From NCBI RefSeq assembly GCF_041080815.1, contig NZ_CP160205.1:496001-560000 (forward strand): a stretch of DNA of 64,000 nt, read 5' to 3'. The DNA comes from Mucilaginibacter yixingensis (GTDB lineage: Bacteria > Bacteroidota > Bacteroidia > Sphingobacteriales > Sphingobacteriaceae). The stretch's first letter is position 1. The number at the start of each line of letters is the position of its first letter. Under the pieces are notes generated by a model. The model had not been told where the DNA came from. It worked only from the letters and a program-made list of their open reading frames with translations, and made no database searches. Of this stretch, positions 8,825 to 18,083 are shown one piece after another. Made by a program: the position numbers and the translations under genes.

Positions 8825-10462
8825 ATGAAGATGAATAAATACACCCGTGCTGCATTTTTGCTGGGCCTTTGCCTGGCCGCCGGTAAAATGCAGGCGCAAA
8901 CGCCCGCACATACGATAGACTATTACATAGCGCACGCGCCTTTCAAGATGCCTGCCATCACCGCACCAACGTTTGCCGGTAAGGTGTTTAATATTAAAGA
9001 CTACGGCGCCGTTGGCGATGGGCAGACGCTCAATACATCAGCTTTTGAAAAAGCCATCAGCGCTTGTAATGCGGCTGGCGGCGGCACGGTGCTCATCCCC
9101 TCAGGTTTGTGGCTTACCGGACCAATCGAGCTGAAAAGCAATGTGAATCTGCATGCCGAACGTGGCGCGCTCATCACCTTCAGCACAGACCATTCGATCT
9201 ACCCCATCGTTGAGGGCAAAACCAAAACACTGCTGAGTGGCAACAAACTGGAAAACGTAGCCGTGACCGGCGATGGTGTATTTGACGGCGGCGGCGATAC
9301 CTGGCGACCGCTCAAAAAAACAAAAGCATCGCCCTCGCTTTGGGCTGACATGCAGAAGCATGGCCATGTGGTAAGTAAAGACGGTAGCATGCTTTGGCCT
9401 ACCCAGGAAGCTATGGACGGCGAAGCCTACCTGAAAACACTGAAAGGCAAAGCCAACCTGACCCCGCAGGACTATCTGCCCGCCCGCGATTTCCTGCGCC
9501 CAACTATGGTATCTATCACTAATAGTAAAAACGTATTGTTTGACGGACCGACGTTCAAGAACTCACCGCAATTTGCGCTGAACCCTAAGAACTGTACCGA
9601 TATGATTATTCGCAATGTGACCATCTTTAACGAATACTGGGCACAGAATGGCGACGCGATAGATCTATCGAGTTGTAAAAATGCCATAGTGTTTAACTGT
9701 ACCGTACACGCCGGCGATGATGGCATCTGCATGAAATCAAGCGGAACGCCTAAAGACGGCGAAGCTGCACTGAAAAATATCATCATTGCCGATTGTGTGG
9801 TGTACCACGCTCACGGTGGCTTTGTGGTAGGCAGCAATACCGACGGCGGCATGCAAAATGTTTATGTAACCAACTGTAATTATGTTAATACTGATGTAGG
9901 CATCCGTATTAAAAGTTCAAGAGGCAGAGGCGGATTGGTGCACGATATTTATATCGATAACATCTACATGCACAACATCTTGAACGAGGCTGTGCTCTTT
10001 AGTACTTATTACGAAGATGACGGCCCTGGTGGCGATAGCGGCAAAACTTTTGAGGTGAACGCCAAGACCCCGCGTTTTCAGGATTTTCATATCAGCAACG
10101 TGTACTGTAGCGGCGCCCACAACGCTATCTCTATTGTTGGCCTGCCAGAAATGCCGGTAAGCAAGCTGTATTTTGAAAACATGATTATCTCGGCAGATAA
10201 GCCGGTTGATATGTCGCAGGCCGCAGATATCAGTCTTAAGAATGTGAAAGTTTTATCTCCCGAAAAAACATTGTTCAGCCTGAATAATACTTCAAACCTC
10301 AAGATAGATCACATGGAGTTTGGCGATAACATCCACACATTTATCAGTCTGAAAGGAGAGAAGAGCAGTGGTATAAGCGTGGCCAATACCCGAATGGAAG
10401 GGATAAGCGCACCGGTTGAAGCCGGCGACGGCGCCAAGAAAGATGGTGTGGTGATTAAATAG
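8825..10462 (+). CDS. Glycoside hydrolase family 28 polygalacturonase-type enzyme, secreted
   Basis: The 545-residue protein has a signal peptide (residues 1-24, ending KMQAQ) followed by a right-handed beta-helix. GH28 signatures are present: a diverged NGDAID in place of NTDG(I/V)D (about 275), GDDGICMKSS with the aspartate pair (about 297), an AHGG histidine region (about 329) and GIRIKSS (about 358). The family cleaves alpha-1,4 bonds between galacturonic acids and would act on chains de-esterified by the two upstream enzymes. The NTD-to-NGD change and extra N-terminal segment suggest an exo-acting or rhamnogalacturonan-type subfamily, which cannot be settled from sequence alone. Confidence 0.92.
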   Translation: MKMNKYTRAAFLLGLCLAAGKMQAQTPAHTIDYYIAHAPFKMPAITAPTFAGKVFNIKDYGAVGDGQTLNTSAFEKAISACNAAGGGTVLIPSGLWLTGPIELKSNVNLHAERGALITFSTDHSIYPIVEGKTKTLLSGNKLENVAVTGDGVFDGGGDTWRPLKKTKASPSLWADMQKHGHVVSKDGSMLWPTQEAMDGEAYLKTLKGKANLTPQDYLPARDFLRPTMVSITNSKNVLFDGPTFKNSPQFALNPKNCTDMIIRNVTIFNEYWAQNGDAIDLSSCKNAIVFNCTVHAGDDGICMKSSGTPKDGEAALKNIIIADCVVYHAHGGFVVGSNTDGGMQNVYVTNCNYVNTDVGIRIKSSRGRGGLVHDIYIDNIYMHNILNEAVLFSTYYEDDGPGGDSGKTFEVNAKTPRFQDFHISNVYCSGAHNAISIVGLPEMPVSKLYFENMIISADKPVDMSQAADISLKNVKVLSPEKTLFSLNNTSNLKIDHMEFGDNIHTFISLKGEKSSGISVANTRMEGISAPVEAGDGAKKDGVVIK

Positions 10463-10481
10463 AGGATTTTATCTGAAAGTA

Positions 10482-11939
10482 ATGAAAAAGCGAGTGACTC
10501 TTTGGAGATTAATAACAGTCGGCTGTTTAAGTTTAAACATCAGTCAGGCGCAAACACCCAAGCCCAGAATTGTGATAGATCGGCAGCGTGCCATGCAAAT
10601 GAACCACGAATACACAAGTGAAGGTGCGCCTGCAAAGGTTGATAAAAAGCCCGCTCCCGTAATTGTATTTGCCTTTGATAAAAAAGACGCTATTTATAAA
10701 ACTGGGGAAAACGTTCACTTTTTGATCTCCATAAAAAACGCAGATAGTACGGCTTTTAACGGAAAATGCCAGTTTCGATTAACCGATGAAGATTCAAAAA
10801 CTATTAAGGAGGGTGATTTATCCGTTGTTGCCGGTAAAACTGAATATCTGACGACAACTACCACGCCCGGTTTCATCAGACTATACATCACCGCTGAGCA
10901 GAATGGTTATAGCGATACCAATTATGCTACCGCGGCATTTGATCCCGAAAAGATCAATGCGAGCCAAACCTTTCCGTCAGACTTTATGGCATTTTGGAAG
11001 AAGGAGAAGGCGGGCCTTGATGCTATCCCAATGAATTTGAATCGCGTTGAGTTTGACGGACCAGATCCCAATTTTAAATATGAGTACATCGATTTTCAGA
11101 ATGTCGAAGGCAAGCGGTTCTATTTCGTGATGACCCAGCCCAAAAAGCCCGGAAAATATATTGTGAGTATGCGCATTCCGGGGGCTGGTGTTTATAAAAG
11201 GCATGTGCATATCAGTACGGCGCCTAATACCATATCCATCGAATTGAGCGTGCATGATTTCCCGATCAATCAGCCGATAGAGAGCTATGAAAAAGTTATC
11301 CCGAATTATTTCAGAATGATCAATGGGCGTAAGCAACGCTATGAAATGTTTGATATCCAGGACCGCGAGAAATACTACTACAGATCGGTTATCCTTGGCC
11401 TGTGGCGCACCCTTGACATTGCCTGCGCAGAACCCAATGCAGATGTCAATAAACTGATGGTCGCCGGTGGCAGCCAGGGCGGGGGCCTGACGCTGGCTAT
11501 TGCAGGCCTTGACCAGCGCATCAAATACATCGAAGTACAATGCCCTGTATTGTGCGATCATACCGCCGCCATCCGCCAGCCCGGCAGAGAAGCCGGATGG
11601 CCAAGGGTATTAGACGCAGTAGAAAAGCCTGAATATTTGCAGGATGCCATCAAGGTATCAGCGTACTATGATAACTGTAACTTCGCCCGGTTTATAAAAG
11701 CACCGGTTTTTCTGGCACAAGGCTTTAACGACAAAACCGTACCACCAAGTGGCACTTACGCCATGTTTAAACTTATTACCTCGCCCAAAGAAATGTATGT
11801 AGAGCCGTTCTCTGCTCATGGTTTTACCCCCGGAGCAGTTAAACAAATTGCCATCCGTTCGGCCGAGTTCAGAAAGAAATATTTTGTTGAAACCAACAAA
11901 CGTGACTCCTGGCGCGAGGGCGGAGATGGTGAGAAATAG
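10482..11939 (+). CDS. Secreted acetyl-esterase-like alpha/beta hydrolase (AXE1/CE7-like)
   Basis: The 485-residue protein has a signal peptide ending SQAQT, an N-terminal beta-rich domain (about residues 50-150) and a C-terminal alpha/beta-hydrolase domain. The candidate triad is Ser in GGSQGGG (about 331), Asp in GFNDKTV (about 414) and His in FSAHGF (about 444), as in acetylxylan-esterase-like proteins. In this operon it probably removes acetyl groups from pectin (inference). It is the last gene before a strong terminator. The start is the ATG 20 bases after the GH28 stop. Confidence 0.85.
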   Translation: MKKRVTLWRLITVGCLSLNISQAQTPKPRIVIDRQRAMQMNHEYTSEGAPAKVDKKPAPVIVFAFDKKDAIYKTGENVHFLISIKNADSTAFNGKCQFRLTDEDSKTIKEGDLSVVAGKTEYLTTTTTPGFIRLYITAEQNGYSDTNYATAAFDPEKINASQTFPSDFMAFWKKEKAGLDAIPMNLNRVEFDGPDPNFKYEYIDFQNVEGKRFYFVMTQPKKPGKYIVSMRIPGAGVYKRHVHISTAPNTISIELSVHDFPINQPIESYEKVIPNYFRMINGRKQRYEMFDIQDREKYYYRSVILGLWRTLDIACAEPNADVNKLMVAGGSQGGGLTLAIAGLDQRIKYIEVQCPVLCDHTAAIRQPGREAGWPRVLDAVEKPEYLQDAIKVSAYYDNCNFARFIKAPVFLAQGFNDKTVPPSGTYAMFKLITSPKEMYVEPFSAHGFTPGAVKQIAIRSAEFRKKYFVETNKRDSWREGGDGEK

Positions 11940-11954
11940 GACTTTGATTCATAA

Positions 11955-11989
11955 AAAAAGCCGCTTAAAGATGTTTAAGCGGCTTTTTT
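11955..11989 (+). terminator. Rho-independent terminator of the pectinase operon
   Basis: Perfect 15-base arms (11955-11969 and 11974-11988) enclose the loop GATG. The arms end in A and T runs, so it can work in both directions. It lies 16 bases after the stop of the esterase gene. Confidence 0.9.
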
Positions 11990-12654
11990 ATAAGGAGCTG
12001 TTAGTTGATATTATTTGCCGATACAGAAAGCAATGTGGTACTGATTATCAGTAAGTTATGAGGTTTTAGTTACAAAATAGTAACAAAAAATAAGATAAGC
12101 ATTATTTTGTTGATAATCAATATGTTAATAAGTTTTTTCTAGCATGTTTGCTGCTGGAAAATAAACAATGCTGATCTTCAGTTAGTTAATGGTGTCAAAG
12201 TTACAGATCAGTAACAGTTTTTTCATTACGAATCATACTCGCTTATTTTTCGGACGAGGGCAATACCCTGTTATATCTAATGATAAAGAAACCTGAAAAG
12301 TTCTAATCTTCCTGTTGTTGATTCTTTATTATTCTTTCTCCTGGTCTTCCATGTAATTTTATTTCTGTTGTTACTGGTGTTCGAGAAGTTCGTTCTATAT
12401 TTTTCTTCTGTATATCCGTGTAACTGTACGTTTATATATCCGTGTACTTGTACATTTATTTATCCGTGCAACTGTACACGATTGTTGCTTTTAAAGTTGC
12501 TGTGTTTGTTCGTGCTATTATACTTGAACTTGTATGTGCAACTGCGCGTTGTTGCGACGGAATAGCTAATAATGAATGTATGCATGAATTGCATGTTTAT
12601 TTAATGGTATTGCTGCACGGATTAGTTATCCATATAAACATCTAAAGTTAAATA
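11990..12654. other. AT-rich gap without a convincing gene
   Basis: No open frame here has coding character. The stretch holds AT-rich DNA with scattered GTTAC/GTAAC pairs and a short tandem repeat at 12414-12485. It marks the border between the pectin locus and accessory DNA. Confidence 0.6.
12414..12485 (+). repeat. Three tandem 24-bp repeats
   Basis: The unit beginning ATCCGTGYAMYTGTAC occurs at 12414, 12438 and 12462, exactly 24 bases apart, with a few mismatches. A frame through it reads as an 8-residue repeat (YPCNCTFI) but lacks a credible start and context. It looks like a small non-coding tandem repeat. Confidence 0.7.
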
Positions 12655-12867
12655 ATAAGTCACCTCAGGAAAGATTAGCACAGGCGTTAGAAGAACTGAA
12701 GGCACTGCAGGATATACAGGCAAGGTAGCCATTCACACTGATGACATCAGTAACGATAAAGTCAGACTGCGTCTCGTTAAAAACGGGTTTCTTGAGGAGG
12801 TTACCAAAGGCTGGTATATACCAATGGCCAATGCCGCACGTGTCAGCGGTCAGCCGGAATACCTGTA
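12655..12867 (+). pseudogene. Remnant of a Fic-family protein N-terminus
   Basis: The frame reads PQERLAQALEELKALQDIQ and stops at 12729. Shifting frame near 12726 continues with GKVAIHTDDISNDKVRLRL and then VKNGFLEEVTKGWYIP, stopping at 12867. This is the winged-helix N-terminal segment typical of Bacteroidota Fic proteins (adenylyltransferases). The catalytic Fic domain is absent, so both a frameshift and a 3' truncation separate it from an active gene. Recognition rests on the KNGFLEEV...GWYIP pattern. Confidence 0.6.
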
Positions 12868-13013
12868 GCTGGACTCAATATCAAATAATGTTGGTTTTCT
12901 TTCCTGCAAATTAAACCAGTCAGCAGGGTTCTTAAAAGTATTTATCTCCAGGTTTAATTTCAGTAACTTATTGACAGTCAGTATTTAAATTATTATATTG
13001 AACCAGAATTGGC

Positions 13014-13043
13014 GAACCGGCGCTTTAGCCTGACCGCCGGTTC
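13014..13043 (+). promoter_or_regulatory. Hairpin in the leader of the caspase operon
   Basis: Perfect 9-base arms GAACCGGCG and CGCCGGTTC (13014-13022, 13035-13043) end 20 bases before the start codon at 13064. No T run follows. It may be a leader structure or the terminator of decayed upstream DNA. Confidence 0.45.
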
Positions 13044-13063
13044 TTACACCTAAACTGCAACTT

Positions 13064-14095
13064 ATGGGCCTTATCACTGCAAAGCGGCAACCCCGCGTTC
13101 TGGTTCTGAATCTGATCGTGCTGGCGGCACTGTCCTTCGGCTTTTACCGGCTGAAAAGAATGGATCTCACCGATAGATCGGTCGGCCTCTTTTGGGGGCT
13201 GGATCTGATCCTCCTTTCCCTCGGCATGACCATCTTACTATTTTACCTGGTCACGGTCATTTTCGGCTTTACCACCTTTAAAAAAGGCGTCCTTAATTTT
13301 CTGATCGGGGACAGCGGCACCTATAGCCTTTCGCGGCTCCAGGCCGTCGCCTGGGCGGTGCTCATCATGTCCTGCCAGATCGCGCTTATTATCTGTCTTT
13401 GCTGCAATAAGGACCTTACCTTTAAAATGTACGAACCGCTCTTCTCCGAATCGGAGATCTGGCTGCTCGGACTGAGCCTGGGCAGTACGATCGCGGTCAA
13501 ATCCATTACCGTCAAAAACGGAGATGTCAACCCGAATGTGCCGGCCACCGGTGTCGTCAGACCCAGCCTCAAGGATATTTTGAACGGGGAAAACGGACTG
13601 GACTTTACCCGTTGCCAGATGCTGATCTGGACGCTGCTGGCCATGGTCGTGTTTCTGAGCAAAGCCTTCTATTTCAACCAGGCCGTCTTTGTGCACCACA
13701 AGGATGGCATCGACGATCTCCTCAACCACTTTTACAACGAATACAACGGACAGGTGCGACCCCATGCCGAGCTCCCTTATGTACCTTACCTGCCCTGGTC
13801 CTTTGTGGTCCTGATGGGCATGAGCCAGGGCGTCTATGTCGGTAAGAAGCTCGTTCCTTCTTTCAAACTCGCCGATGTCCGGACGGACAAACAACAGCAA
13901 CTGGTCTTCCAGAAAGATCAGCTCGAAAAGAAAAGGACCATCCTGACCGGTATCATGAAGGTGACCCAGCCCGGAAAAGATTCCGTAGTGGATCAGCGCT
14001 CCGTGGCCGCCATTAACCAAGATATCAACGACACCCAGTCACTCATCGACGACCTGACCGGGGACATTAATCAGATCAACGCTTACATCAGTTAA
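13064..14095 (+). CDS. Multi-pass membrane protein of the caspase operon
   Basis: The 343-residue protein has about five membrane helices (roughly 13-30, 41-70, 92-113, 186-205, 243-260) and a C-terminal coiled coil (about 275-340). Two similar stretches, SLSRLQAVAWAVLIMS and DFTRCQMLIWTLLAM, suggest an internal duplication of an S/T-R-x-Q-x3-W helix. No enzyme motif is visible. It is four bases upstream of a caspase-like gene, so it may anchor or regulate that protease at the inner membrane (inference). The ATG is chosen because it begins the first hydrophobic segment. Confidence 0.8.
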   Translation: MGLITAKRQPRVLVLNLIVLAALSFGFYRLKRMDLTDRSVGLFWGLDLILLSLGMTILLFYLVTVIFGFTTFKKGVLNFLIGDSGTYSLSRLQAVAWAVLIMSCQIALIICLCCNKDLTFKMYEPLFSESEIWLLGLSLGSTIAVKSITVKNGDVNPNVPATGVVRPSLKDILNGENGLDFTRCQMLIWTLLAMVVFLSKAFYFNQAVFVHHKDGIDDLLNHFYNEYNGQVRPHAELPYVPYLPWSFVVLMGMSQGVYVGKKLVPSFKLADVRTDKQQQLVFQKDQLEKKRTILTGIMKVTQPGKDSVVDQRSVAAINQDINDTQSLIDDLTGDINQINAYIS

Positions 14096-14099
14096 GGAT

Positions 14100-14786
14100 A
14101 TGGAAAAAAAATCGATGATGGTCGGACTGGGAAAGTTCTATGCCGACTTTCCGACGGGATTATCCGCCCTGCCTTTTGTGTATAATAATGTCCTGTCGCT
14201 GGCCACCGATCTGACCGCCAGACAATGGGTCTGCAGCACGCCGCTGTTCGATCCGACCGCAGGTGCGGAGAACATCAAGTTGAAGTTCCTCGAGATGGTG
14301 AAAGCCTGTACGACACCGGATGCCCGCATGCTGTTCTATTTTACCGGGCATGCCTCCAAGTATTATCCCGATCCGAACAGCGTCCCGCTCACCTATGCCG
14401 TGACTTATTATAACGGACTCACCCGCGGTAGTTTTCCGCCGATCGGCAACTTTATCAGCGCCGCCGATTACCATCAGCTGGTAGAAGCCTTTCATGAAAA
14501 GGTGCCTCAGGGCCACCTCATTACCATATTTGACTGCTGCTATGCTTACGGACTCATTGATGAGTTCCTGGAAGCTACAGCCTATCATACCGTTATCGCA
14601 GCCTCCGCGCGGAATGCCCCCGCGCTTTATGATGATAACAGTGTCTTCTATAAGGAACTGAAAAAAGTGATCGGCCTGCCCTTCAACCAGATGCAGCAGG
14701 CGATCAACAACAGTTTTAGCGCCCAGGGCATTCCCGAAACCTGCGTCGTCAAGCCCGCGACGGATTATCCTCAGGAAACATTTTAA
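14100..14786 (+). CDS. Caspase-like cysteine protease (peptidase C14 type)
   Basis: The 228-residue protein shows the caspase-fold dyad. His83 lies in FYFTGHA after a hydrophobic strand, and Cys146 lies in ITIFDCCYA at the end of the next core strand, matching the (Y/F)(S/T)GH and D-x-C patterns of metacaspases. It is small, with essentially only the p20-like core and no fused binding domain. Bacterial caspase-like proteases often act as inducible effectors in stress or anti-phage responses (family knowledge). Its partner sensor here would be the membrane protein before it or the secreted protein after it (inference). Confidence 0.8.
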   Translation: MEKKSMMVGLGKFYADFPTGLSALPFVYNNVLSLATDLTARQWVCSTPLFDPTAGAENIKLKFLEMVKACTTPDARMLFYFTGHASKYYPDPNSVPLTYAVTYYNGLTRGSFPPIGNFISAADYHQLVEAFHEKVPQGHLITIFDCCYAYGLIDEFLEATAYHTVIAASARNAPALYDDNSVFYKELKKVIGLPFNQMQQAINNSFSAQGIPETCVVKPATDYPQETF

Positions 14787-14796
14787 TCCAGATTAT

Positions 14797-16077
14797 ATGA
14801 AAACAAAACCTTACCTCATCCTCCTCCTGGTCCTTTCTTCAATGACCAGACTCTATGCCCAGCAGGGCCAGACCGAATTTGAAAGCAGCCGGGTCTATGC
14901 CGACCTGGAAAACACCCCGTCCAAACAGCTGATCAGCGCGCTAAGAAAAGATGACGCCAGCGCCTTTAAGCAGTTACAACAGATCTTCCAGAACGACGGC
15001 GACCTGACCGGGGCCAATCCCTCAGAGAAACTGGGTGACATGAAAGCTGGCCTGGCACAGGCGCTGAAAGATGTCAATGACGGAAAAAACGTGGCCGTCA
15101 TCCTGGTGTACCGGACCTTAACCGACAATGCCGCCAATTTTGACATCGACTTCAGTTCTTTGAACGTAAAGGTCTTCCATAAGGCGCACCGCACCGATAC
15201 GCTTTACAGCAATTACCTGCTGGCCACTAAGACGGTCTATTTCGTATTGGTTGATGGTTCAAATGACTTTTTTGCGAACAGTGAGTCGGCCAATGTGGAT
15301 AAAAAATTAACGACCAGTACGGTAAAGGTAAATTACAAAACCAGTTACCTCAAACAAAGCTTCAATGACCTGGTCAAAGTCTGGGGATCAATGGGCGCAG
15401 CACCGGTTCCAAAGCTGGGCGTGACCATGATCAAAGTTAATGCTTCCCGTATAAAAGATCCCTGCGATATCGTCCTGAGCAATAAATCATTTAAAGCGGA
15501 TCAGACCTTTACAGTGCATGAGATGAACTACGGCAGTTTCCAGGTGGGCGTGACCAACAGCAAGCTGAATGTGCAGGATGTCTCCATCTCCGGCGGCAAC
15601 CTGACCGTTAAACCGAGTGCGGATCAGGCCAAAGACTGGAAAAGCAATGCCTATGCGATCCTGGAACTGCATCCGGGCCGCGACATCGATAACTTCCGGC
15701 CACTGTGGAAGTCCCTGTTCTCCAAACAGGACGGACAAACAGAACGTGACGCCGGCCAGTGGCTCGTGGAGAACATCTTTGGCCGTATGGGCGTCTATGG
15801 CGGTGCCAAGATCTCCAGCGATCCTTTATCGAATTTGTATGCCGGCTGTAATTTCGCGGTAACCAAAGAGTTTGGCTTTAACTTCGGCTGGAGCTGGGTC
15901 AACCAGTATGCCAACCAGGTCACCAGTATCGGATCGATCACATCGGTAGATGATGCCCTTAAATATGCGCATCGTCAGTATGCCAAAGGCGCTTTCTCCA
16001 TCGGTATCAGTTTTTCACCCGCAGCGTTTTCAACCGCATTGGGTCTGAAAAGCAAATCTGCTGATTCCGGAAACTAA
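14797..16077 (+). CDS. Secreted protein of the caspase operon, function unknown
   Basis: The 426-residue protein has a signal peptide (cleavage near LYAQQ). The rest is mixed alpha/beta, and a glycine- and aromatic-rich C-terminal third (YGGAKISSD, FGFNFGWSW, GAFSIGISF) looks like alternating outer-membrane strands. It resembles no family I can name. It starts ten bases after the protease stop and ends at a shared terminator. A role in sensing envelope state or acting as a protease substrate is speculation. Confidence 0.7.
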   Translation: MKTKPYLILLLVLSSMTRLYAQQGQTEFESSRVYADLENTPSKQLISALRKDDASAFKQLQQIFQNDGDLTGANPSEKLGDMKAGLAQALKDVNDGKNVAVILVYRTLTDNAANFDIDFSSLNVKVFHKAHRTDTLYSNYLLATKTVYFVLVDGSNDFFANSESANVDKKLTTSTVKVNYKTSYLKQSFNDLVKVWGSMGAAPVPKLGVTMIKVNASRIKDPCDIVLSNKSFKADQTFTVHEMNYGSFQVGVTNSKLNVQDVSISGGNLTVKPSADQAKDWKSNAYAILELHPGRDIDNFRPLWKSLFSKQDGQTERDAGQWLVENIFGRMGVYGGAKISSDPLSNLYAGCNFAVTKEFGFNFGWSWVNQYANQVTSIGSITSVDDALKYAHRQYAKGAFSIGISFSPAAFSTALGLKSKSADSGN

Positions 16078-16102
16078 ACGCTATTTGTAAATCGAGCAAA
16101 GG

Positions 16103-16131
16103 GGCCGTCAATCTTTGACGGCCTTCTTTTT
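16103..16131. terminator. Bidirectional terminator between convergent operons
   Basis: Arms GGCCGTCAA and TTGACGGCC (16103-16111, 16115-16123) enclose TCT, and a T-rich run follows on the plus strand. The stem overlaps the stop codon of the leftward gene ending at 16108. Confidence 0.8.
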
Positions 16132-17079
16132 TTGTGGGGCAGCCGGACGTTTTTTAGGGCGCGGTTCTTGCTTCTTTTCCTTCCGGTCCGGCCAGATGCG
16201 GTCCGCCACCGGCTCCAGTATTTTCTTTTTGAGCTTGTCGCCAAACAGTGCCACTAAGCTGAGGATCAGCCAGCCCAGGACCTTTCCCGGACCCCAGTCT
16301 TTGGTCGTTTCACCGATGACATTATTCAGCCAGGGATTAAGCAGCCGCAGCCGTAGGACCATCGCCGGATGCTCATTATCCGTGAGCTGATTCAGGTCAG
16401 CCGCATTGAAACGGTAGACCTCTCGGTTCCCCTCGTCGAGCAGGTCCGCTGGTTTTGCAGCTGGATAAGTCTGAGTAACTAATCCGTGCGGACTGTAAAG
16501 TGCAAGTTCCGAACCTGCAGACAGCTTATAGTTGAAATCGACCAGCCGCCTCGGATCGATGACCAGCGTATCGTGCTGCAGCACATCCGTATTACCCAGC
16601 TCTTCAAACAGCAAACCGATGGGCAATACCTGGAACCGGTGCCAGCCGTCACGGCGGAAGGTCCTGCTGACCTGCCGTTTAAAACGATAGTGCTGATCCG
16701 AAGTGTCGCCTAAGGTCCAGCCTCGTGTGCCCATACGCTGAAAATAAACCATTCGCCAGTTCGGTACCATCCGCGACGCATTCGCGCGGGCAAAACGCAG
16801 CTGTGCGCTATCCGGCTGCCTGCCTTGTGTCAGCATCTTAAGAAAACGCTGATAGGTAAAGGAATCCAGCTTGCTCTTGACAAAGCTGATCTGTTCGCTG
16901 ATCTTGAAGCTCGTGTTTTCCAGATCCACACGACCATGATAATCCCCCGCAAACTGACCGTTGACCTGTTCGCCCGGAAGAAGTTTCACATTGGGGACAC
17001 GATGACTGCTGATAATATAATAGGCGGCTGCGGAAAGGAGCAGCGCCAGAGCAATGCGGACAAGGTTGAGTAAACGCAT
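16108..17079 (-). CDS. Membrane-anchored protein with basic C-terminal tail, unknown function
   Basis: The 323-residue protein has an N-terminal membrane helix (about 8-25), an extracytoplasmic mixed alpha/beta domain, a second helix (about 268-285) and a strongly basic lysine/arginine/proline tail of about 35 residues. Both ends would lie in the cytoplasm. No known family is recognised. It follows the zinc-ribbon paralogues after a gap of about 115 bases containing a hairpin, so it may be a separate unit of the same membrane module. Confidence 0.7.
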   Translation of the reverse strand: MRLLNLVRIALALLLSAAAYYIISSHRVPNVKLLPGEQVNGQFAGDYHGRVDLENTSFKISEQISFVKSKLDSFTYQRFLKMLTQGRQPDSAQLRFARANASRMVPNWRMVYFQRMGTRGWTLGDTSDQHYRFKRQVSRTFRRDGWHRFQVLPIGLLFEELGNTDVLQHDTLVIDPRRLVDFNYKLSAGSELALYSPHGLVTQTYPAAKPADLLDEGNREVYRFNAADLNQLTDNEHPAMVLRLRLLNPWLNNVIGETTKDWGPGKVLGWLILSLVALFGDKLKKKILEPVADRIWPDRKEKKQEPRPKKRPAAPQKKKAVKD

Positions 17080-17162
17080 GGGATAAGATTTGCAGACAAG
17101 ATACGAAAATCATGTGCAGAATTCTTAGCCAGACAGCTTAGCATCAGGCTCAAGCAAAGTCG

Positions 17163-17198
17163 TTAACGGAAAAGTTGAGAACTGACCTTTTCCGTTAA
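17163..17198 (-). terminator. Hairpin after the zinc-ribbon operon
   Basis: Perfect 12-base arms (17163-17174 and 17187-17198; core AACGGAAAAG / CTTTTCCGTT) enclose 12 bases. It overlaps the stop codon at 17195 and has no strong T run. It probably ends or attenuates the leftward operon. Confidence 0.55.
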
Positions 17199-18078
17199 AA
17201 TGCATATCCCAGCAACAGTCCCTTGTAGATCTCCAGCATATGGCGCATGGCGGTCTGCTCGGTGGGGCTGATGGTCCGGGTCTGACGGCTCCTGCCGGTA
17301 TGGTAGGTAATGGTGAGTTGCTGCGCATTGATCAACCGGAGCAGTAAAGCGATGTTGTCGGCGTCTATCAGATCTTCGCTCTGGGCCCAGTTCCCTGTGT
17401 TGTCGCTTTCAGTGCCGAACGTAGGCGCATAGGTTTTCTTTTGACCATCCATTTGAAAAATAACTTTACGAAGTTGCTGAAAATCCGGGTTGACATAACG
17501 GACGAACAGGCGCAAATGATAGCCGATCAAATCGGAGCTGACCGTCGCATAAACCGCATGCTTAGCCGGTGTTAGAATGGTTGAGGAATCCAGGAGCGTG
17601 AACTCATCGGAAAACAGGGTGTCCTGCTGACAGGTATGACGCAGGCTCCGGAAGAATAGTGCACGGTCGGTGGCCACGCCCGCTAGCTGCTTTAAGACCG
17701 CCCGGTTATCAGGGATGGCTTGTTTATTGATGTAGCCGCCGGATAGTTTGCCCAGCAAAAATACACTGTCAGCAGCGAACGCATCGGTAGCCGCGGCCTG
17801 TTTACTGGTCACCGGTGGTGACAGGACCAGCCAAAGACAGCTGACCAGTACGATAACGACAGCGGTGCAATCCAGTTGAGCCAGCTTTTGTTGCGCTTGT
17901 CCGGTTCTTTGGGGATCACCCTGGCCACCGGTCCGTCGCCGGAAACAGCAGCAGGTGCCAGCGGTACGACCGGTGTCCCGTAAGTACTCCCGCAGTAAGC
18001 GCAGCGATAATTGTCGCTGGTTCCGGATTGAAGTTCCGCACTACAATTTTGGCATTGTTGGATTTGGGTAGTTGACAT
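17195..18078 (-). pseudogene. Frameshifted zinc-ribbon membrane protein, third paralogue
   Basis: Two adjoining frames form one gene. The upstream half (18078 to about 17865) encodes a zinc ribbon with CQNC and CAYC and then KSWLNWIA. The downstream half continues in another frame as TAVVIVLVSCLWLVL, a membrane helix, followed by a soluble domain ending YKGLLLGYAF. Neither half alone keeps the ribbon joined to the helix. The neighbour at 18084 has the same layout and ends YKGLLLGYDQ, so a single missing base near 17865 explains the split. It could be decay or a sequencing error. Confidence 0.8.
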
Positions 18079-18083
18079 AGCGT

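Noticed and set aside
12414..12485. Possible CRISPR array
   Set aside because: The three units are directly tandem without spacers.
12368..12645. Small open frames over the 24-bp repeats
   Set aside because: The cysteine-rich sequence results from the DNA repeat, and no ribosome-binding or promoter context is visible.
13238..14020. Long minus-strand open frame of 260 codons
   Set aside because: It mirrors the membrane protein gene on the plus strand, is unusually rich in His, Asp and Gly and has no start context; it is a shadow frame.
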